A stretch of DNA of 64,000 nucleotides, taken from Tritonibacter multivorans. GTDB lineage: Bacteria; Pseudomonadota; Alphaproteobacteria; Rhodobacterales; Rhodobacteraceae. Location: NCBI RefSeq assembly GCF_001458415.1, contig NZ_CYSD01000012.1:124001-188000 (forward strand). The letters are read 5' to 3'. The notes under the pieces are model-generated. The model worked only from the letters and a program-made list of their open reading frames with translations. It did no database searches and was not told where the DNA came from. Positions 26,615 to 35,540 of this stretch are shown here, piece after piece. The translations under genes and the position numbers were made by a program. The number at the start of each line of letters is the position of its first letter. The stretch's first letter is position 1.

Positions 26615-27553
26615 TCACGCCGCGTTTTCGCCTTTGAAGCCACCGGCCTCGGTCAGGACAAAGGCATCGGCGCATTGCTTGGCCAGCGCGCGGACGCGGC
26701 CAATATAGGCCTGACGTTCAGTGACCGAGATCACCCCACGCGCGTCCAGAAGGTTGAAGATATGGCTGGCCTTGATGCATTGGTCGTAAGCCGGGTGCGC
26801 CATGATAATGCGCTTGCCGGTTTTCGGATCCATATGCTCCTGCGCGAGGATCGCGGCACATTCGGCCTCGGCTTCCTCAAAATGGCGCAGCAGCACCTCG
26901 GTGTTGGCCACGTCAAAGTTCCAGCGCGCGTATTCTTCTTCGGTCTGTTTGAACACATCGCCATATTTCAGCGGGATCGGCGACTGCGGATCGTTGAAGG
27001 GCATGTCCATCACGTGATCAACGCCCAGAACATACATCGCCAGACGTTCCAGACCATAGGTCAGTTCGCCGGACACAGGGTGACAGTCATGGCCGCCGAC
27101 CTGCTGGAAATAGGTGAACTGAGACACTTCCATACCGTCACACCAGACTTCCCAGCCCAGCCCCCAGGCCCCCAGTGTCGGGCTTTCCCAGTCGTCTTCG
27201 ACAAAGCGGATGTCGTGCAGCTCCATATCGACGCCAATCGCCTGAAGCGAGCCGAGATACAGCTCTTGCAGATCCGGCGGGCTCGGTTTGATCAGCACCT
27301 GATACTGATAATAGTGCTGCAGACGATTGGGGTTTTCACCGTAACGGCCATCGGTCGGACGGCGCGAAGGCTGGACATAGGCCGCAGCCCAGGCGTTGGA
27401 ACCAAGCGAACGCAACGTGGTCGCCGGGTGGAACGTGCCTGCACCCACTTCCATGTCATAGGGCTGCATAATGGCGCAGCCTTTGGACGCCCAATAGGTC
27501 TGAAGCCGCAGGATGATCTCCTGGAACGAGCGCGGAGCGGCGATGTTTGTCAT
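26615..27553 (-). CDS. glyQ: Glycyl-tRNA synthetase alpha subunit
   Basis: 312 residues. Class II catalytic subunit that activates glycine. Diagnostic segments: [54 protein letters not shown] and [15 protein letters not shown]. The frame is open to 27646, but the family N terminus and AGAGGA upstream support ATG 27553. Confidence 0.97.
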   Translation of the reverse strand: MTNIAAPRSFQEIILRLQTYWASKGCAIMQPYDMEVGAGTFHPATTLRSLGSNAWAAAYVQPSRRPTDGRYGENPNRLQHYYQYQVLIKPSPPDLQELYLGSLQAIGVDMELHDIRFVEDDWESPTLGAWGLGWEVWCDGMEVSQFTYFQQVGGHDCHPVSGELTYGLERLAMYVLGVDHVMDMPFNDPQSPIPLKYGDVFKQTEEEYARWNFDVANTEVLLRHFEEAEAECAAILAQEHMDPKTGKRIIMAHPAYDQCIKASHIFNLLDARGVISVTERQAYIGRVRALAKQCADAFVLTEAGGFKGENAA

Positions 27554-27709
27554 GTCCTGTTCCTCTGGGAAACTCTTGTTCGCGAACTCAGCAGCGACGA
27601 GACGTCCCGACTTATGTCGCACGCCCCGCCCTGCGAGATGTATCACGCCTTCCTAGTAAAGCCCCCGCACAGGGTCAACCGGACATACGAGGGTTCGCCG
27701 GGCTCGGCC

Positions 27710-28183
27710 TTACGGCTGATAGGGCAGCGAAGAATGGTGCAGCACAATCCGCAGATCGCCTGCTGCGTCGCGTTTGTACCCAAAGCTCTTGTCAGCTTCG
27801 ATCACTTTACCGTCCTTGTCGGTGAATTCCACGCGCCCCATCCAGATGGCGACATCACCTTGGGTAAAGGTGGCTTTGGTGTGAAACTCTGCGTTGCGCC
27901 AGCCCAGAATGCCAAAGCCTTGATCGCGCGTGTAGACATCGTCATGGCCGACAAAATAGGCCAAAGCGCCGTCGCGCGTGGGGCGGAACGTCTGGTCCCC
28001 ACTGGCCAGGGTCGGCTTGAACAGAACCGGTCCGTCGCCATAGGCATAAAGCGCATCAATGGCTTCGCCTGCCAGGGCCCGCGCGGCATCAATACCTTCT
28101 GCTTCGTAAGTTTTTGACAAGGCAACCAAGGCATTGGCCCATGCGCCATAGGCTGCGGCCATATCTTGTTCGGTAATTGTCAT
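27710..28183 (-). CDS. NTF2/SnoaL-like fold protein
   Basis: 157 residues. The pattern of an N-terminal helix (AYGAWANALVALSKTYEAEG) followed by curved beta strands (ALYAYGDGPVLFKPTLAS, AYFVGHDDVYTRDQGF, VAIWMGRVEFTDKDGK) and a short LRIVLHHSSLPY tail is that of the NTF2-like superfamily, which includes SnoaL-type cyclases and many proteins of unknown role. No catalytic residues can be assigned. ATG 28183 has GGGAGAA upstream; longer frames are rejected. It lies upstream of glyQ on the same strand with a 156-base gap. Confidence 0.65.
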   Translation of the reverse strand: MTITEQDMAAAYGAWANALVALSKTYEAEGIDAARALAGEAIDALYAYGDGPVLFKPTLASGDQTFRPTRDGALAYFVGHDDVYTRDQGFGILGWRNAEFHTKATFTQGDVAIWMGRVEFTDKDGKVIEADKSFGYKRDAAGDLRIVLHHSSLPYQP

Positions 28184-28503
28184 TGCACGTTCTCCCGTCC
28201 CATTTGTGGTCCCAAAGCCAGCTTTTTGCTGATCGTGAATTTTCGTTAGCGGGCTGCATATGCGAAACCTTTCCATGTGTCGACGTTTTAACGCAAACAG
28301 TCCAAACGTACGTCCCCCAGTGCACCGCCGCGTGACCAAAGAGCCACGCCCGCACCGGAAGGCCACGAATGTGGTAAGTTCACCTTTACCTCTAAGGTAT
28401 CATTGGGCAGAGCATCGTCGTTCACTCTCCCGGTTTAACACGCCCGGCACCTTGCCAAGTGACGCGACGGGACGAGACCCAATTTGTGACAGAGGTTATA
28501 ACA
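28184..28503. other. 320-base intergenic region between divergent genes
   Basis: Holds the promoters of the NTF2-like gene (leftward) and of the protease-like gene (rightward). I see no RNA gene and no strong inverted repeat. A GGTAAGTTCACC / GGTAT region around 28373-28402 is slightly AT-richer but not a recognised motif. Confidence 0.4.
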
Positions 28504-30261
28504 ATGAAGAAGCTGCTCGCCTCGTTTTTGCTGCTGCTGAGCCTGTTCGGCCTGAGCGCGCCTGCCATGGCACAGAACGCAGAAGGCGTCTGGATCCAGG
28601 TCGCCGCGCGCCCCTCTCTGACCGAAGCCGAAGCCGAGGCTCGCGCCTTTGCTGCGCGCCTTCCCGATGTGTCCGGCTATGCGCTTGGCGGTGGCTGGTA
28701 CGGCATCGTGCTTGGCCCTTATGCGCGCCCGGATGCAGAACAGGTTCTGCAGGTCTATCGCACCGAAGGCCAGATCCCGCGCGACAGTTTCATTACCTTC
28801 ACTGCCAACCTGCGGACCAAATTCTACCCGATTGGCAATGAACCGACCGCACCGGTTGCGCCCCCTCTGGCCCCCGTAGCCGAGCCCGCTCCAACAGTTG
28901 ATCCCGCCGAAGAGCCCGCTGTCGTCGCCCTGCCCGATGAAACGCCGGCGCAGGCCCGTGCCAGCGAACGTGCTCTGACCCGCGAACAGCGCATGGAACT
29001 GCAGGTGGCCCTGAAAGCGGCTGGTTTTTACACCTCCACCATTGATGGCGCTTTTGGCCGCGGCACCCGTCGCTCTATGGGGGAATGGCAGACCGCCCGT
29101 GGCTATGAGGCCACCGGCATTCTGACCACCGCGCAACGCAAGGCGCTGATGGATGAATACAATGCGCCACTGATTTCCTCTGGCATGACCCAATACGTCG
29201 ACGACCGTGCGGGCATTGCGCTGGAAATCCCGGCGAATTTTGTCACCTTTGATCGCTACGACGCACCGTTTGCGCACTTCAAAGGCACCGGCGAACTGGA
29301 GGGCGCGCAGCTTCTGCTGATCAGCCAGCCGGGTGAACGCCGCACCCTTTATGGCCTGTTCGAGATCATGCAGACGCTGGAGATCGTGCCGCTGGAAGGG
29401 CCGCGCAAACGCTCTGGCAACAGCTTCACACTGGAAGGTCGAAATGACCAGATTGTCTCCTACAGCGAAGCCACGCTTGCCAATGGCGAAATCAAAGGCT
29501 TTACCCTGATCTGGCCCGCCGGAGATGAGGCCCGCCGCGCCCGTGTTCTGGCGGCGATGCAGGCCTCTTTCCGCCGTCTGGACGGTGTGCTCGATGCAGA
29601 CGCCGGTCTGGATACCGCACAAAGCGTGGATCTGATCTCGGGCCTTGAGGTGCGCAAACCGATCCTCAGCCGGTCTGGCTTCTTTCTGAACGATGCAGGT
29701 CTTGTCGCCACCTCTGCGGATGTTGTGGCAGGCTGTTCGCGCATCACGCTCGATCAGGATTTTGAAGCCGAAGTCGCCCTGACCGACCCGGCGCTTGGCC
29801 TGGCGATCCTGAAACCCGCCCAGAGCCTTGCGCCGATGGGGCATGCGGAACTGGCCAATACATCACCCGCGCTGCGCAGCGAACTGGCGGTATCCGGTTT
29901 CTCTTATGGTGGCGTCCTTGGCGCGCCGAGCCTGACCTGGGGCCAGCTGGATGCACTAAATGGCCTTGCCGGTGAAGACACCCTGGCCCGCCTGCAGCTG
30001 ACCGCACAGGACGGTGACGCCGGTGGTCCGCTTCTGGATCGCGATGGTGCGGTTCAGGGCATGCTGCTGCCGGTGGAAAACGGCGCAACCACCCTGCCGC
30101 AAGGCGTGCGCTTCGCGCTGAAGGCCGATGCCATCCGCAGCGCGCTGACCAATGCAGGCTTTGCTGCCAACGGCGCAGATGCTCAAAGCACCCGCCTGCC
30201 CATCGCACAGCTGCAGCGCAAGGCCGACGGCCTGACCACATTGGTCAGCTGCTGGGAGTAA
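28504..30261 (+). CDS. Secreted SPOR-like/PG-binding protein with a triad-less serine-protease domain
   Basis: 585 residues. Signal peptide 1-23 (cleavage after APAMA). Residues 28-98 look SPOR-like (VWIQVAARPSLTEAEAEA, WYGIVLGPY). A Pro-rich linker (about 112-150) leads to a PG_binding_1 domain at 158-216 (GFYTSTIDGAFGRGTRRSM). From about 390 a trypsin-like/HtrA-like fold is recognisable, but all three catalytic positions differ: D406 in TSADVVAGC (expected His), G432 in DPALGLAIL (expected Asp) and A506 in GDAGGPLLD (expected Ser). It probably acts as a periplasmic binding or scaffold protein at the cell wall. ATG 28504 follows AGAGG; the longer frame from 28459 lacks the signal peptide start. 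Confidence 0.82.
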   Translation: MKKLLASFLLLLSLFGLSAPAMAQNAEGVWIQVAARPSLTEAEAEARAFAARLPDVSGYALGGGWYGIVLGPYARPDAEQVLQVYRTEGQIPRDSFITFTANLRTKFYPIGNEPTAPVAPPLAPVAEPAPTVDPAEEPAVVALPDETPAQARASERALTREQRMELQVALKAAGFYTSTIDGAFGRGTRRSMGEWQTARGYEATGILTTAQRKALMDEYNAPLISSGMTQYVDDRAGIALEIPANFVTFDRYDAPFAHFKGTGELEGAQLLLISQPGERRTLYGLFEIMQTLEIVPLEGPRKRSGNSFTLEGRNDQIVSYSEATLANGEIKGFTLIWPAGDEARRARVLAAMQASFRRLDGVLDADAGLDTAQSVDLISGLEVRKPILSRSGFFLNDAGLVATSADVVAGCSRITLDQDFEAEVALTDPALGLAILKPAQSLAPMGHAELANTSPALRSELAVSGFSYGGVLGAPSLTWGQLDALNGLAGEDTLARLQLTAQDGDAGGPLLDRDGAVQGMLLPVENGATTLPQGVRFALKADAIRSALTNAGFAANGADAQSTRLPIAQLQRKADGLTTLVSCWE

Positions 30262-30284
30262 CCCTCGCGATCACCGCAACAAAA

Positions 30285-30320
30285 AAGGCTCCCGAAGCGA
30301 TCTTCGGGAGCCTTTTCTTT
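30285..30320 (+). terminator. Intrinsic terminator of the protease-like gene
   Basis: Stem GGCTCCCGAAG / CTTCGGGAGCC with CGAT loop and TTTTCTTTT. The A-run on the other side makes it usable for leftward rpiB transcription too. Confidence 0.9.
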
Positions 30321-30339
30321 TGGTCGGCGGGTGCGGGGA

Positions 30340-30789
30340 TTAGTCTTCGATCGCTGTGATCATATCCACGCGGGTGCCGTGACGGCCGCCTTCGAATTCG
30401 GTTGCAAGAAACGCATCCACAATCTCAAGCGCGAGGCCTTCGCCAATGACACGCGCGCCCATGGACAGCATCTGTGCGTTGTTATGGGCGCGGATCATCT
30501 TGGCAGAGAACACGTCGGAACAGACACCGCAACGGATGCCTTTGACCTTATTGGCCGCCATCATGATGCCCTGACCGGTGCCACAGATCAGGATGCCCAG
30601 ATCCGCATCGCCCGCCGCGATCACCCGCGCCGCTTCTTCACCGTGTTTGGGGTAATGGGTACTCTCAGCAGTGTTGGGGCCAAGGTCAGTGACCTCAAAG
30701 CCCTTGTCAGCCACATATTGGGCAATGCGCTGACGCAGGCCGATGTCGGCGTGGTCGCTGGAAATCACGATACGTGTCTTGGAGGTCAT
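30340..30789 (-). CDS. rpiB: Ribose-5-phosphate isomerase B
   Basis: 149 residues. Interconverts ribose-5-P and ribulose-5-P in the pentose phosphate pathway. ISSDHADIGLR, LGPNTAESTHYPKHGE and the catalytic loop LICGTGQGIMMAANK (Cys in CGTG) are present, with CSDVFSAKMIRAHNNAQ after it. The usual CGTGIG reads CGTGQG. Converges on the protease-like gene. Confidence 0.94.
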   Translation of the reverse strand: MTSKTRIVISSDHADIGLRQRIAQYVADKGFEVTDLGPNTAESTHYPKHGEEAARVIAAGDADLGILICGTGQGIMMAANKVKGIRCGVCSDVFSAKMIRAHNNAQMLSMGARVIGEGLALEIVDAFLATEFEGGRHGTRVDMITAIED

Positions 30790-30923
30790 GTGCTGTCACC
30801 CGGGTGCAGGATCTGCCGGACACGGCCCGACAGGAATGGATCGGAAAGGTTCGTCCCGTCCCTTACCCGGTTTCCGCGCCGACACCCAGTGCTTTCTGCA
30901 ACCCTGTTGGCGCAAACCTGCGA

Positions 30924-31565
30924 TCAATAGGCGTGGTCGTGGCCATCCCAGGTGCGAAAGCAACCGGTGGTCTCGGGCGACAGGGCGTCAAATTCCCGGA
31001 TCAGCCCGGCGGCACAGTCTTGAACCGTGATCTCTGCCTCCTGACCGCCCATGTCGGTCTGCACCCAACCGGGGTGGTAAATGCCAACTGAAATACCTTC
31101 GGGGGCAAGATCGGTGGCCATATTGCGCCCGATATTCAGCGCCGCGGCCTTTGAAGCGCGGTACGCATAAGAGCCCCCCGGCGCCCGCTCATGACTGGCC
31201 ATCTGGCTGGAAATGATGACGATTTTCGGATCATGTGACAACCGAAGGTTGGGCAGCATCGCCTGTACGGTCAAGAAAACACCGGTGACGTTGACCGCCA
31301 GTGACTTTGCCCAGACCTCGGCTGAATAATCGGCGATGCCCATGGCCTTGTCGATATAAACACCCGCATTGCAGATCAGCAGATCCACCGGTTCGCCCTT
31401 GATGCGCGCGGCAAAACGCGCCTGCTGGCCCGGGTCGGTCACATCCAGCTGCGTGCCCGACGAATGATCGCGCGAGGTGCCCGTGACCTCGTGGCCACCC
31501 TCTCGCATCTGTCGGGCCAGTTCCCGCCCAATGCCCCGGCTGGTTCCGGTAATGACAACATGCAT
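30924..31565 (-). CDS. Short-chain dehydrogenase/reductase
   Basis: 213 residues: VITGTSRGIGRELARQM (cofactor loop), LLICNAGVYID, and the catalytic YRASK in SYAYRASKAAALN. NAD(P)-dependent oxidoreductase of unknown substrate; small for the family (usually about 250), with a short C-terminal region. ATG 31565 follows GAAGGAGA. It begins 13 bases after the DUF1178 stop, so the two are likely co-transcribed. Confidence 0.9.
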   Translation of the reverse strand: MHVVITGTSRGIGRELARQMREGGHEVTGTSRDHSSGTQLDVTDPGQQARFAARIKGEPVDLLICNAGVYIDKAMGIADYSAEVWAKSLAVNVTGVFLTVQAMLPNLRLSHDPKIVIISSQMASHERAPGGSYAYRASKAAALNIGRNMATDLAPEGISVGIYHPGWVQTDMGGQEAEITVQDCAAGLIREFDALSPETTGCFRTWDGHDHAY

Positions 31566-31578
31566 GGGCGGGTCTCCT

Positions 31579-32112
31579 TCAGTTTGTCTTGCGACTGGGT
31601 AAAAACGGCAGAGGCATAACCGGCACGCCCTCTTCCAAGAGCGCGCGGGCCTCTTCGGGTTTGGCCTCCCCGTGGATGGCCCGTTCCGGGGCATCGCCCA
31701 GATGCATGGCGCGGGCTTCCTCGGCAAAATTGCCGCCGACATAGTCGGAATTGGCCTCAACCTGTTTGCGCAGCTCGGACACCGCGCGTTCCAGATCAGA
31801 ATTTGGCGCACTCAGCGACGGGGTCGCGGGGGCTTGGGCTGGGATGGCAGCCGCCGCAGACACCGGGGTTGGCGTTTGCGCGGGAGTGGTGGTCGTTGCA
31901 GAAGGCGCTTCAGTCGGCGCGTCGCCCACCGAAGACACCGCCGAGCGCGCAGGGCGCACCCGCGGTGCCATGATCGCCTTTTCCACCGACGTGCTGCCGC
32001 AAACCGCACAGGTGACCATTCCGGCCGCAGCCAGCTTGTCGTAAGCGGAGGCCGACTGGAACCAGCTTTCAAAGCTGTGCCCTTCGGCGCATTTCAGTGC
32101 ATAGCGTATCAT
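31579..32112 (-). CDS. DUF1178 family protein
   Basis: 177 residues. N-terminal zinc-ribbon-like part (MIRYALKCAEGHSFESWFQS, then VTCAVCG) and a C-terminal helical part (FAEEARAMHLGDAPERAIHG) define DUF1178. Between them lies a 45-residue Ala/Pro/Thr-rich linker. Function unknown. In an operon-like run EcsC, DUF1178, SDR. Confidence 0.9.
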   Translation of the reverse strand: MIRYALKCAEGHSFESWFQSASAYDKLAAAGMVTCAVCGSTSVEKAIMAPRVRPARSAVSSVGDAPTEAPSATTTTPAQTPTPVSAAAAIPAQAPATPSLSAPNSDLERAVSELRKQVEANSDYVGGNFAEEARAMHLGDAPERAIHGEAKPEEARALLEEGVPVMPLPFLPSRKTN

Positions 32113-32184
32113 TGTCAGTCTCTTATCAGTAAAGGCTGATTAAATCCTGAACATGGGCAAATGCAAGAGGTCGGGCCGGTCCGC

Positions 32185-32967
32185 TCACCCGGCCGGGCCA
32201 CTTAGCTTGATTGCGAGGCGTGCCCGCATCGCCTCGTGCTCCTCATCGGCCTCCAGCGCCAGTTTGCGCAGACCAAAATGAACATGGGCCATATCGCGGT
32301 AATACCCCGCATAGGCAAAGTTCAGGCTGCTGCCCGCCACAGCGCCGATCACCGGCACCATCTGCGCCGCAACTTTGGGGCCAAAGGCCACTGCCATGCG
32401 CGGCGCGACCAGTGACACCAGCGCATCCAATCCGCCCGCAGCAAGCCCAAGGCGCTGGGTCACAAAGGCAGTATCAACCCCATCATCATGCCGCAGGGGC
32501 CCGGCAGAGGAGAACACTTCCAGCACGTCAAAACGCACGGGTTCGCTATCGGGATCAAACCCATGTTCCGCTGCCACATCTTGAATCGAACGCAACAACA
32601 CGGTGGTTGTAAGCGGCAGTTCGACCAAGGCACCGGGAAGCCCGGTGGCCCCACCAAACGCGCCAAGACCCGCCGTGACCACGCGGCTCCAGCCTTCGGG
32701 TTGCACAGGCCAGAGGCGTCGGCTGTGCCCGGCCCCGTGCAGAGACAGCAGCAAGGCCTGACGTATCGCTTTTTCAATCGCGCCGCGCGCCGGTGACGGC
32801 AGACGTGTCAACGCCGCCTCCGCCTTTGTGCCCAGCGCATTCATCAGCTGCACCCCATGCCGCCCGGCAGATCGATAGCGTTTGGCCAGCGCGTCCAGCT
32901 CGGCCTCGATGGCCGATGGGTCCAATGCCTGCTGAGTGATAAGGATTTCCGCGTCCGTCTGTACCAT
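32185..32967 (-). CDS. EcsC family protein
   Basis: 260 residues, matching EcsC (GLGAFGGATGLPGALVELPL, then LRSIQDVAAEHGFD and a Gly/Ala-rich hydrophobic C-terminal half QMVPVIGAVAGSSLNFAYAG). EcsC-type proteins are membrane-associated and of unknown function. Start ATG with GGAGG at a good distance. 72 bases upstream of DUF1178. Confidence 0.88.
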   Translation of the reverse strand: MVQTDAEILITQQALDPSAIEAELDALAKRYRSAGRHGVQLMNALGTKAEAALTRLPSPARGAIEKAIRQALLLSLHGAGHSRRLWPVQPEGWSRVVTAGLGAFGGATGLPGALVELPLTTTVLLRSIQDVAAEHGFDPDSEPVRFDVLEVFSSAGPLRHDDGVDTAFVTQRLGLAAGGLDALVSLVAPRMAVAFGPKVAAQMVPVIGAVAGSSLNFAYAGYYRDMAHVHFGLRKLALEADEEHEAMRARLAIKLSGPAG

Positions 32968-33059
32968 AGATCCGCCTCCGCTCTGAGATAGAGAGTCGGG
33001 TCATAGTGTCAGATTTCAACCCGCTTGCGTGGCTTTTCTGCACTGCGGCGAAAAACAGC

Positions 33060-33548
33060 TCAGCTTTGCCAGCGGGTCACATCCCCGACAACACCACGCC
33101 AGGCGCCCTCTTGCAGCTCGACCCCCAACACGCGTTCGGGGTTTGTCGGCGGTGGCATCTCAACACCCGACAGCTGCGAAAAGCCAAAGCGCGCGTAGTA
33201 GGGGGCATCCCCCACCAGCAAAACCCGTTGCCAGCCGCTTTCGCGCGCCGTTTCCAGACTGTCGCGAATAAGGGACGCGCCCAAGCCTTCGCCCTGACGT
33301 GTCGGGTGCACGGCCACGGGGCCCAACAAAAGCGCATCCTGCGCGCCAATATGCACCGGCCAGAACCGGATTGCGCCTGCCAGAATGCCATCCGCGTCGC
33401 GGGCCACCTGGCTCAGCCCCACAACCGGCGGCACATCATCGCGCAGCCGATAAGACGACAGCGCCGTGCGCCCGGGCGCAAAGCACAGGTCATAAAGCGC
33501 TTCGACCTCCCACTGGTCCTCGGGCTGTTCTGGCGAAATGGTAATCAC
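33060..33548 (-). CDS. GNAT family N-acetyltransferase (YhbS-like)
   Basis: 162 residues. Acetyl-CoA binding motif A is LGPVAVHPTRQGEGLGASLI and a later segment VLLVGDAPYYARFGFS is typical of the YhbS branch. Substrate unknown. The start codon is GTG at 33548. It lies 92 bases upstream of EcsC on the same strand. Confidence 0.88.
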   Translation of the reverse strand: MITISPEQPEDQWEVEALYDLCFAPGRTALSSYRLRDDVPPVVGLSQVARDADGILAGAIRFWPVHIGAQDALLLGPVAVHPTRQGEGLGASLIRDSLETARESGWQRVLLVGDAPYYARFGFSQLSGVEMPPPTNPERVLGVELQEGAWRGVVGDVTRWQS

Positions 33549-33610
33549 GGGGTCTCAACTTCTGTGTCGCGTGCCGGAAACGGGCTGGATTTGCCCCTAG
33601 CACGAGGCAT

Positions 33611-33652
33611 AGTCTCGAGCAAACAGTCTCGAGCAAACAGTCTGGGGCAAAC
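33611..33652. repeat. Three 14-base tandem repeats upstream of the flavin reductase pair
   Basis: AGTCTCGAGCAAAC is repeated exactly at 33611-33624 and 33625-33638; a third copy with two changes (AGTCTGGGGCAAAC) follows at 33639-33652. The array ends 13 bases before the ATG at 33666, adjoining the ribosome site GGAGG. Confidence 0.85.
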
Positions 33653-33665
33653 ATTTGGAGGAACC

Positions 33666-34280
33666 ATGTTCTATCGACCCGCTGACGGCCACGGCCTGCC
33701 GCACAACCCCTTCAATGCAATTGTCGCCCCCCGGCCCATCGGCTGGATTTCGTCGCGCAGTGCCGACGATCACGACAATATCGCCCCCTATTCCTTTTTT
33801 AATGCAGTGGCTTACGAGCCACCACAGGTGATGTTTGCCTCCACCTCGGCCAAACCCGATCAGGACGGCACCAAGGACACAATGGCCAATATACGCGACA
33901 CCGGCGTCTTCTGCGTCAATATCGTGGAATACGCGATGCGCGAAGCAATGAATGCCACCGCTGCCGCATGGCCCGCCGATGTGGATGAATTCACCGCCGC
34001 CGGGCTGGAGGCGACGCCCTGCGAGACCATCCCCTGCCTGCGAGTCGCCAAAGCCCCCGCCGCGCTGGAATGCAAGCTGACACAGATCGTAGAGCTGCCC
34101 GGGAACACCAACCTTGTCGCCTTTGGTGAGGTGACAGGTGTGCATCTGCGCGATGACTGCATGACCGACGACTATTTCGATGCTCGCGCCTTCAAGCCTC
34201 TCGCCCGTATGGGGTACCTGGACTATGCCGTTGTCGAAGACACCTTCCCGATGCCCCGCCCCCCTGCCCCTCAGCGCTGA
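33666..34280 (+). CDS. Flavin reductase family protein, copy 1
   Basis: 204 residues of the FMN-binding split-barrel (flavin_reduct) family: NAIVAPRPIGWISSRSADDH, NIAPYSFFNAVAYEPPQVMF, TGVFCVNIVEY and GEVTGVHL. Such proteins reduce free FMN or act as flavin-dependent oxidoreductase components. GGAGG at 33657-33661 fixes the ATG. It overlaps the paralogous next gene by one base (TGATG). No monooxygenase partner is adjacent. Confidence 0.88.
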   Translation: MFYRPADGHGLPHNPFNAIVAPRPIGWISSRSADDHDNIAPYSFFNAVAYEPPQVMFASTSAKPDQDGTKDTMANIRDTGVFCVNIVEYAMREAMNATAAAWPADVDEFTAAGLEATPCETIPCLRVAKAPAALECKLTQIVELPGNTNLVAFGEVTGVHLRDDCMTDDYFDARAFKPLARMGYLDYAVVEDTFPMPRPPAPQR

Positions 34281-34882
34281 TGTTTTATACACCCGAGGAC
34301 GGCCACGCCCTGCCCCATGACCCCCTGAACGCCTTGGTCGCGCCGCGGCCCATTGCGTGGATCTCGACCCTGTCGCCAGACGGCGTGGCCAACCTCGCAC
34401 CCTATTCCTATTTCAACCTGCTGGCCCCGAACCCGCCGCAGGTGATGTTTTCCTCCCATGACCCAAAAACCAACGGTCAGGAGAAAGACACCATCACAAA
34501 CGTCCGCAACACCGGGGTGTTCTGCGTCAACCTCGTGGAGTATTCCCAGCGTTTTAACATGCAGGTCACCGCACAGGACCTCCCCGCCGAAACGGACGAG
34601 GCCGCGCTGGCGGGTCTTACGACGGTGCCCTGCGAGACAATTCCCTGCCCGCGCCTGCCCGATGCACCTGCCGCGCTTGAATGTCGCCTGACCCAGCTGG
34701 TCCCGCTCAAAGGGCAGCAGAACACCATGGCCGTGGGCGAGGTACTGGGCATCCACCTGCGCGAAGACCTGCTGACCGCGGGGCGCTTTGACCACAAAAA
34801 GTTCAGCGCGCTGGCCCGGCTGGGCTACAAGGATTTCACCCGCGTGCGCGATGTCTTTACCCTGCCGCCCTCCAAGGACTGA
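34280..34882 (+). CDS. Flavin reductase family protein, copy 2
   Basis: 200 residues, colinear with copy 1 throughout (FYTPEDGHALPHDPLNALVA, NLAPYSYFNLLAPNPPQVMF, PCETIPCPRLPDAPAALEC). The two share roughly half their residues by eye, so this is a tandem duplication followed by divergence. The start codon shares its A with the previous stop. Function as copy 1. Confidence 0.88.
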   Translation: MFYTPEDGHALPHDPLNALVAPRPIAWISTLSPDGVANLAPYSYFNLLAPNPPQVMFSSHDPKTNGQEKDTITNVRNTGVFCVNLVEYSQRFNMQVTAQDLPAETDEAALAGLTTVPCETIPCPRLPDAPAALECRLTQLVPLKGQQNTMAVGEVLGIHLREDLLTAGRFDHKKFSALARLGYKDFTRVRDVFTLPPSKD

Positions 34883-34883
34883 T

Positions 34884-35522
34884 ATGCCCCTTCCCGACCC
34901 CAACGCCCCCTATCCAATCCGCCTGCCCGACGGCAGCGCGCACAAGGGCACCGTGATGTTGTGCACCGTTATCGAGAACCCGAATTTTCAGGTGGGTGCA
35001 TACACCTATGCCTCGGATTTCGCTCCACCATCCAACTGGGGCAGACATCTGGCCCCCTATCTCTTCCCTTTCTCGCAGGAAAAGCTGATCATCGGCAAAT
35101 TCTGCCAGATCGCGCATGGGGCGCGGTTCATAACAGCTTCGGCCAATCATGCCACCGACGGACTCAGCTGTTATCCCTTCCCGATCTTCAGCGCCGAGAC
35201 CCGCACAGGTTTTCAGCCTGACACCCGCGATACAGTGATCGGCAATGACGTCTGGATCGGCGCGGGCGCGATGATCCTGCCCGGTGCCCAGATCGGCGAT
35301 GGCGCAATCATTGGCGCAGGCGCAGTGGTGCGCGGAAGGGTCCCGCCCTATGGCATTGCCATTGGCAACCCGGCGACCGTGACCCGTTACCGGTTTGACC
35401 GCCCCACGATTGACCGTCTGTTGGAATTGGCATGGTGGGATTGGCCGATTACCTCTTTGGAACAGGCCGAAACAGCCCTGCGACAAGGCGATATCGCACG
35501 CCTAGAAACTTTCGCGCCCTAA
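34884..35522 (+). CDS. Left-handed beta-helix O-acetyltransferase (CatB/Vat-like)
   Basis: 212 residues. Hexapeptide-repeat fold with VGAYTYAS, LIIGKFCQIAHGARFI, the catalytic-type histidine in ASANHATDGLSCYPF, DVWIGAGAMILPGAQIG and a C-terminal helix. The CatB group includes chloramphenicol and streptogramin acetyltransferases, but most chromosomal members have unknown acceptors; resistance should not be assumed. It begins one base after copy 2 of the flavin reductase, so the three form an operon. Confidence 0.88.
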   Translation: MPLPDPNAPYPIRLPDGSAHKGTVMLCTVIENPNFQVGAYTYASDFAPPSNWGRHLAPYLFPFSQEKLIIGKFCQIAHGARFITASANHATDGLSCYPFPIFSAETRTGFQPDTRDTVIGNDVWIGAGAMILPGAQIGDGAIIGAGAVVRGRVPPYGIAIGNPATVTRYRFDRPTIDRLLELAWWDWPITSLEQAETALRQGDIARLETFAP

Positions 35523-35540
35523 CTCACAACCACGCCCGCG

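Noticed and set aside
26405-28117. 570-codon open frame on the plus strand
   Set aside because: Runs antisense through glyQ and the NTF2-like gene, both of which have clear family motifs.
31566-31811. Upstream extension of the SDR gene
   Set aside because: Overlaps DUF1178 coding DNA; the SDR start at 31565 has GAAGGAGA and the TGxxxGIG motif follows at once.
34884-35522. Chloramphenicol or streptogramin resistance gene
   Set aside because: CatB-like fold only; most chromosomal members act on other acceptors and no mobile context is present.
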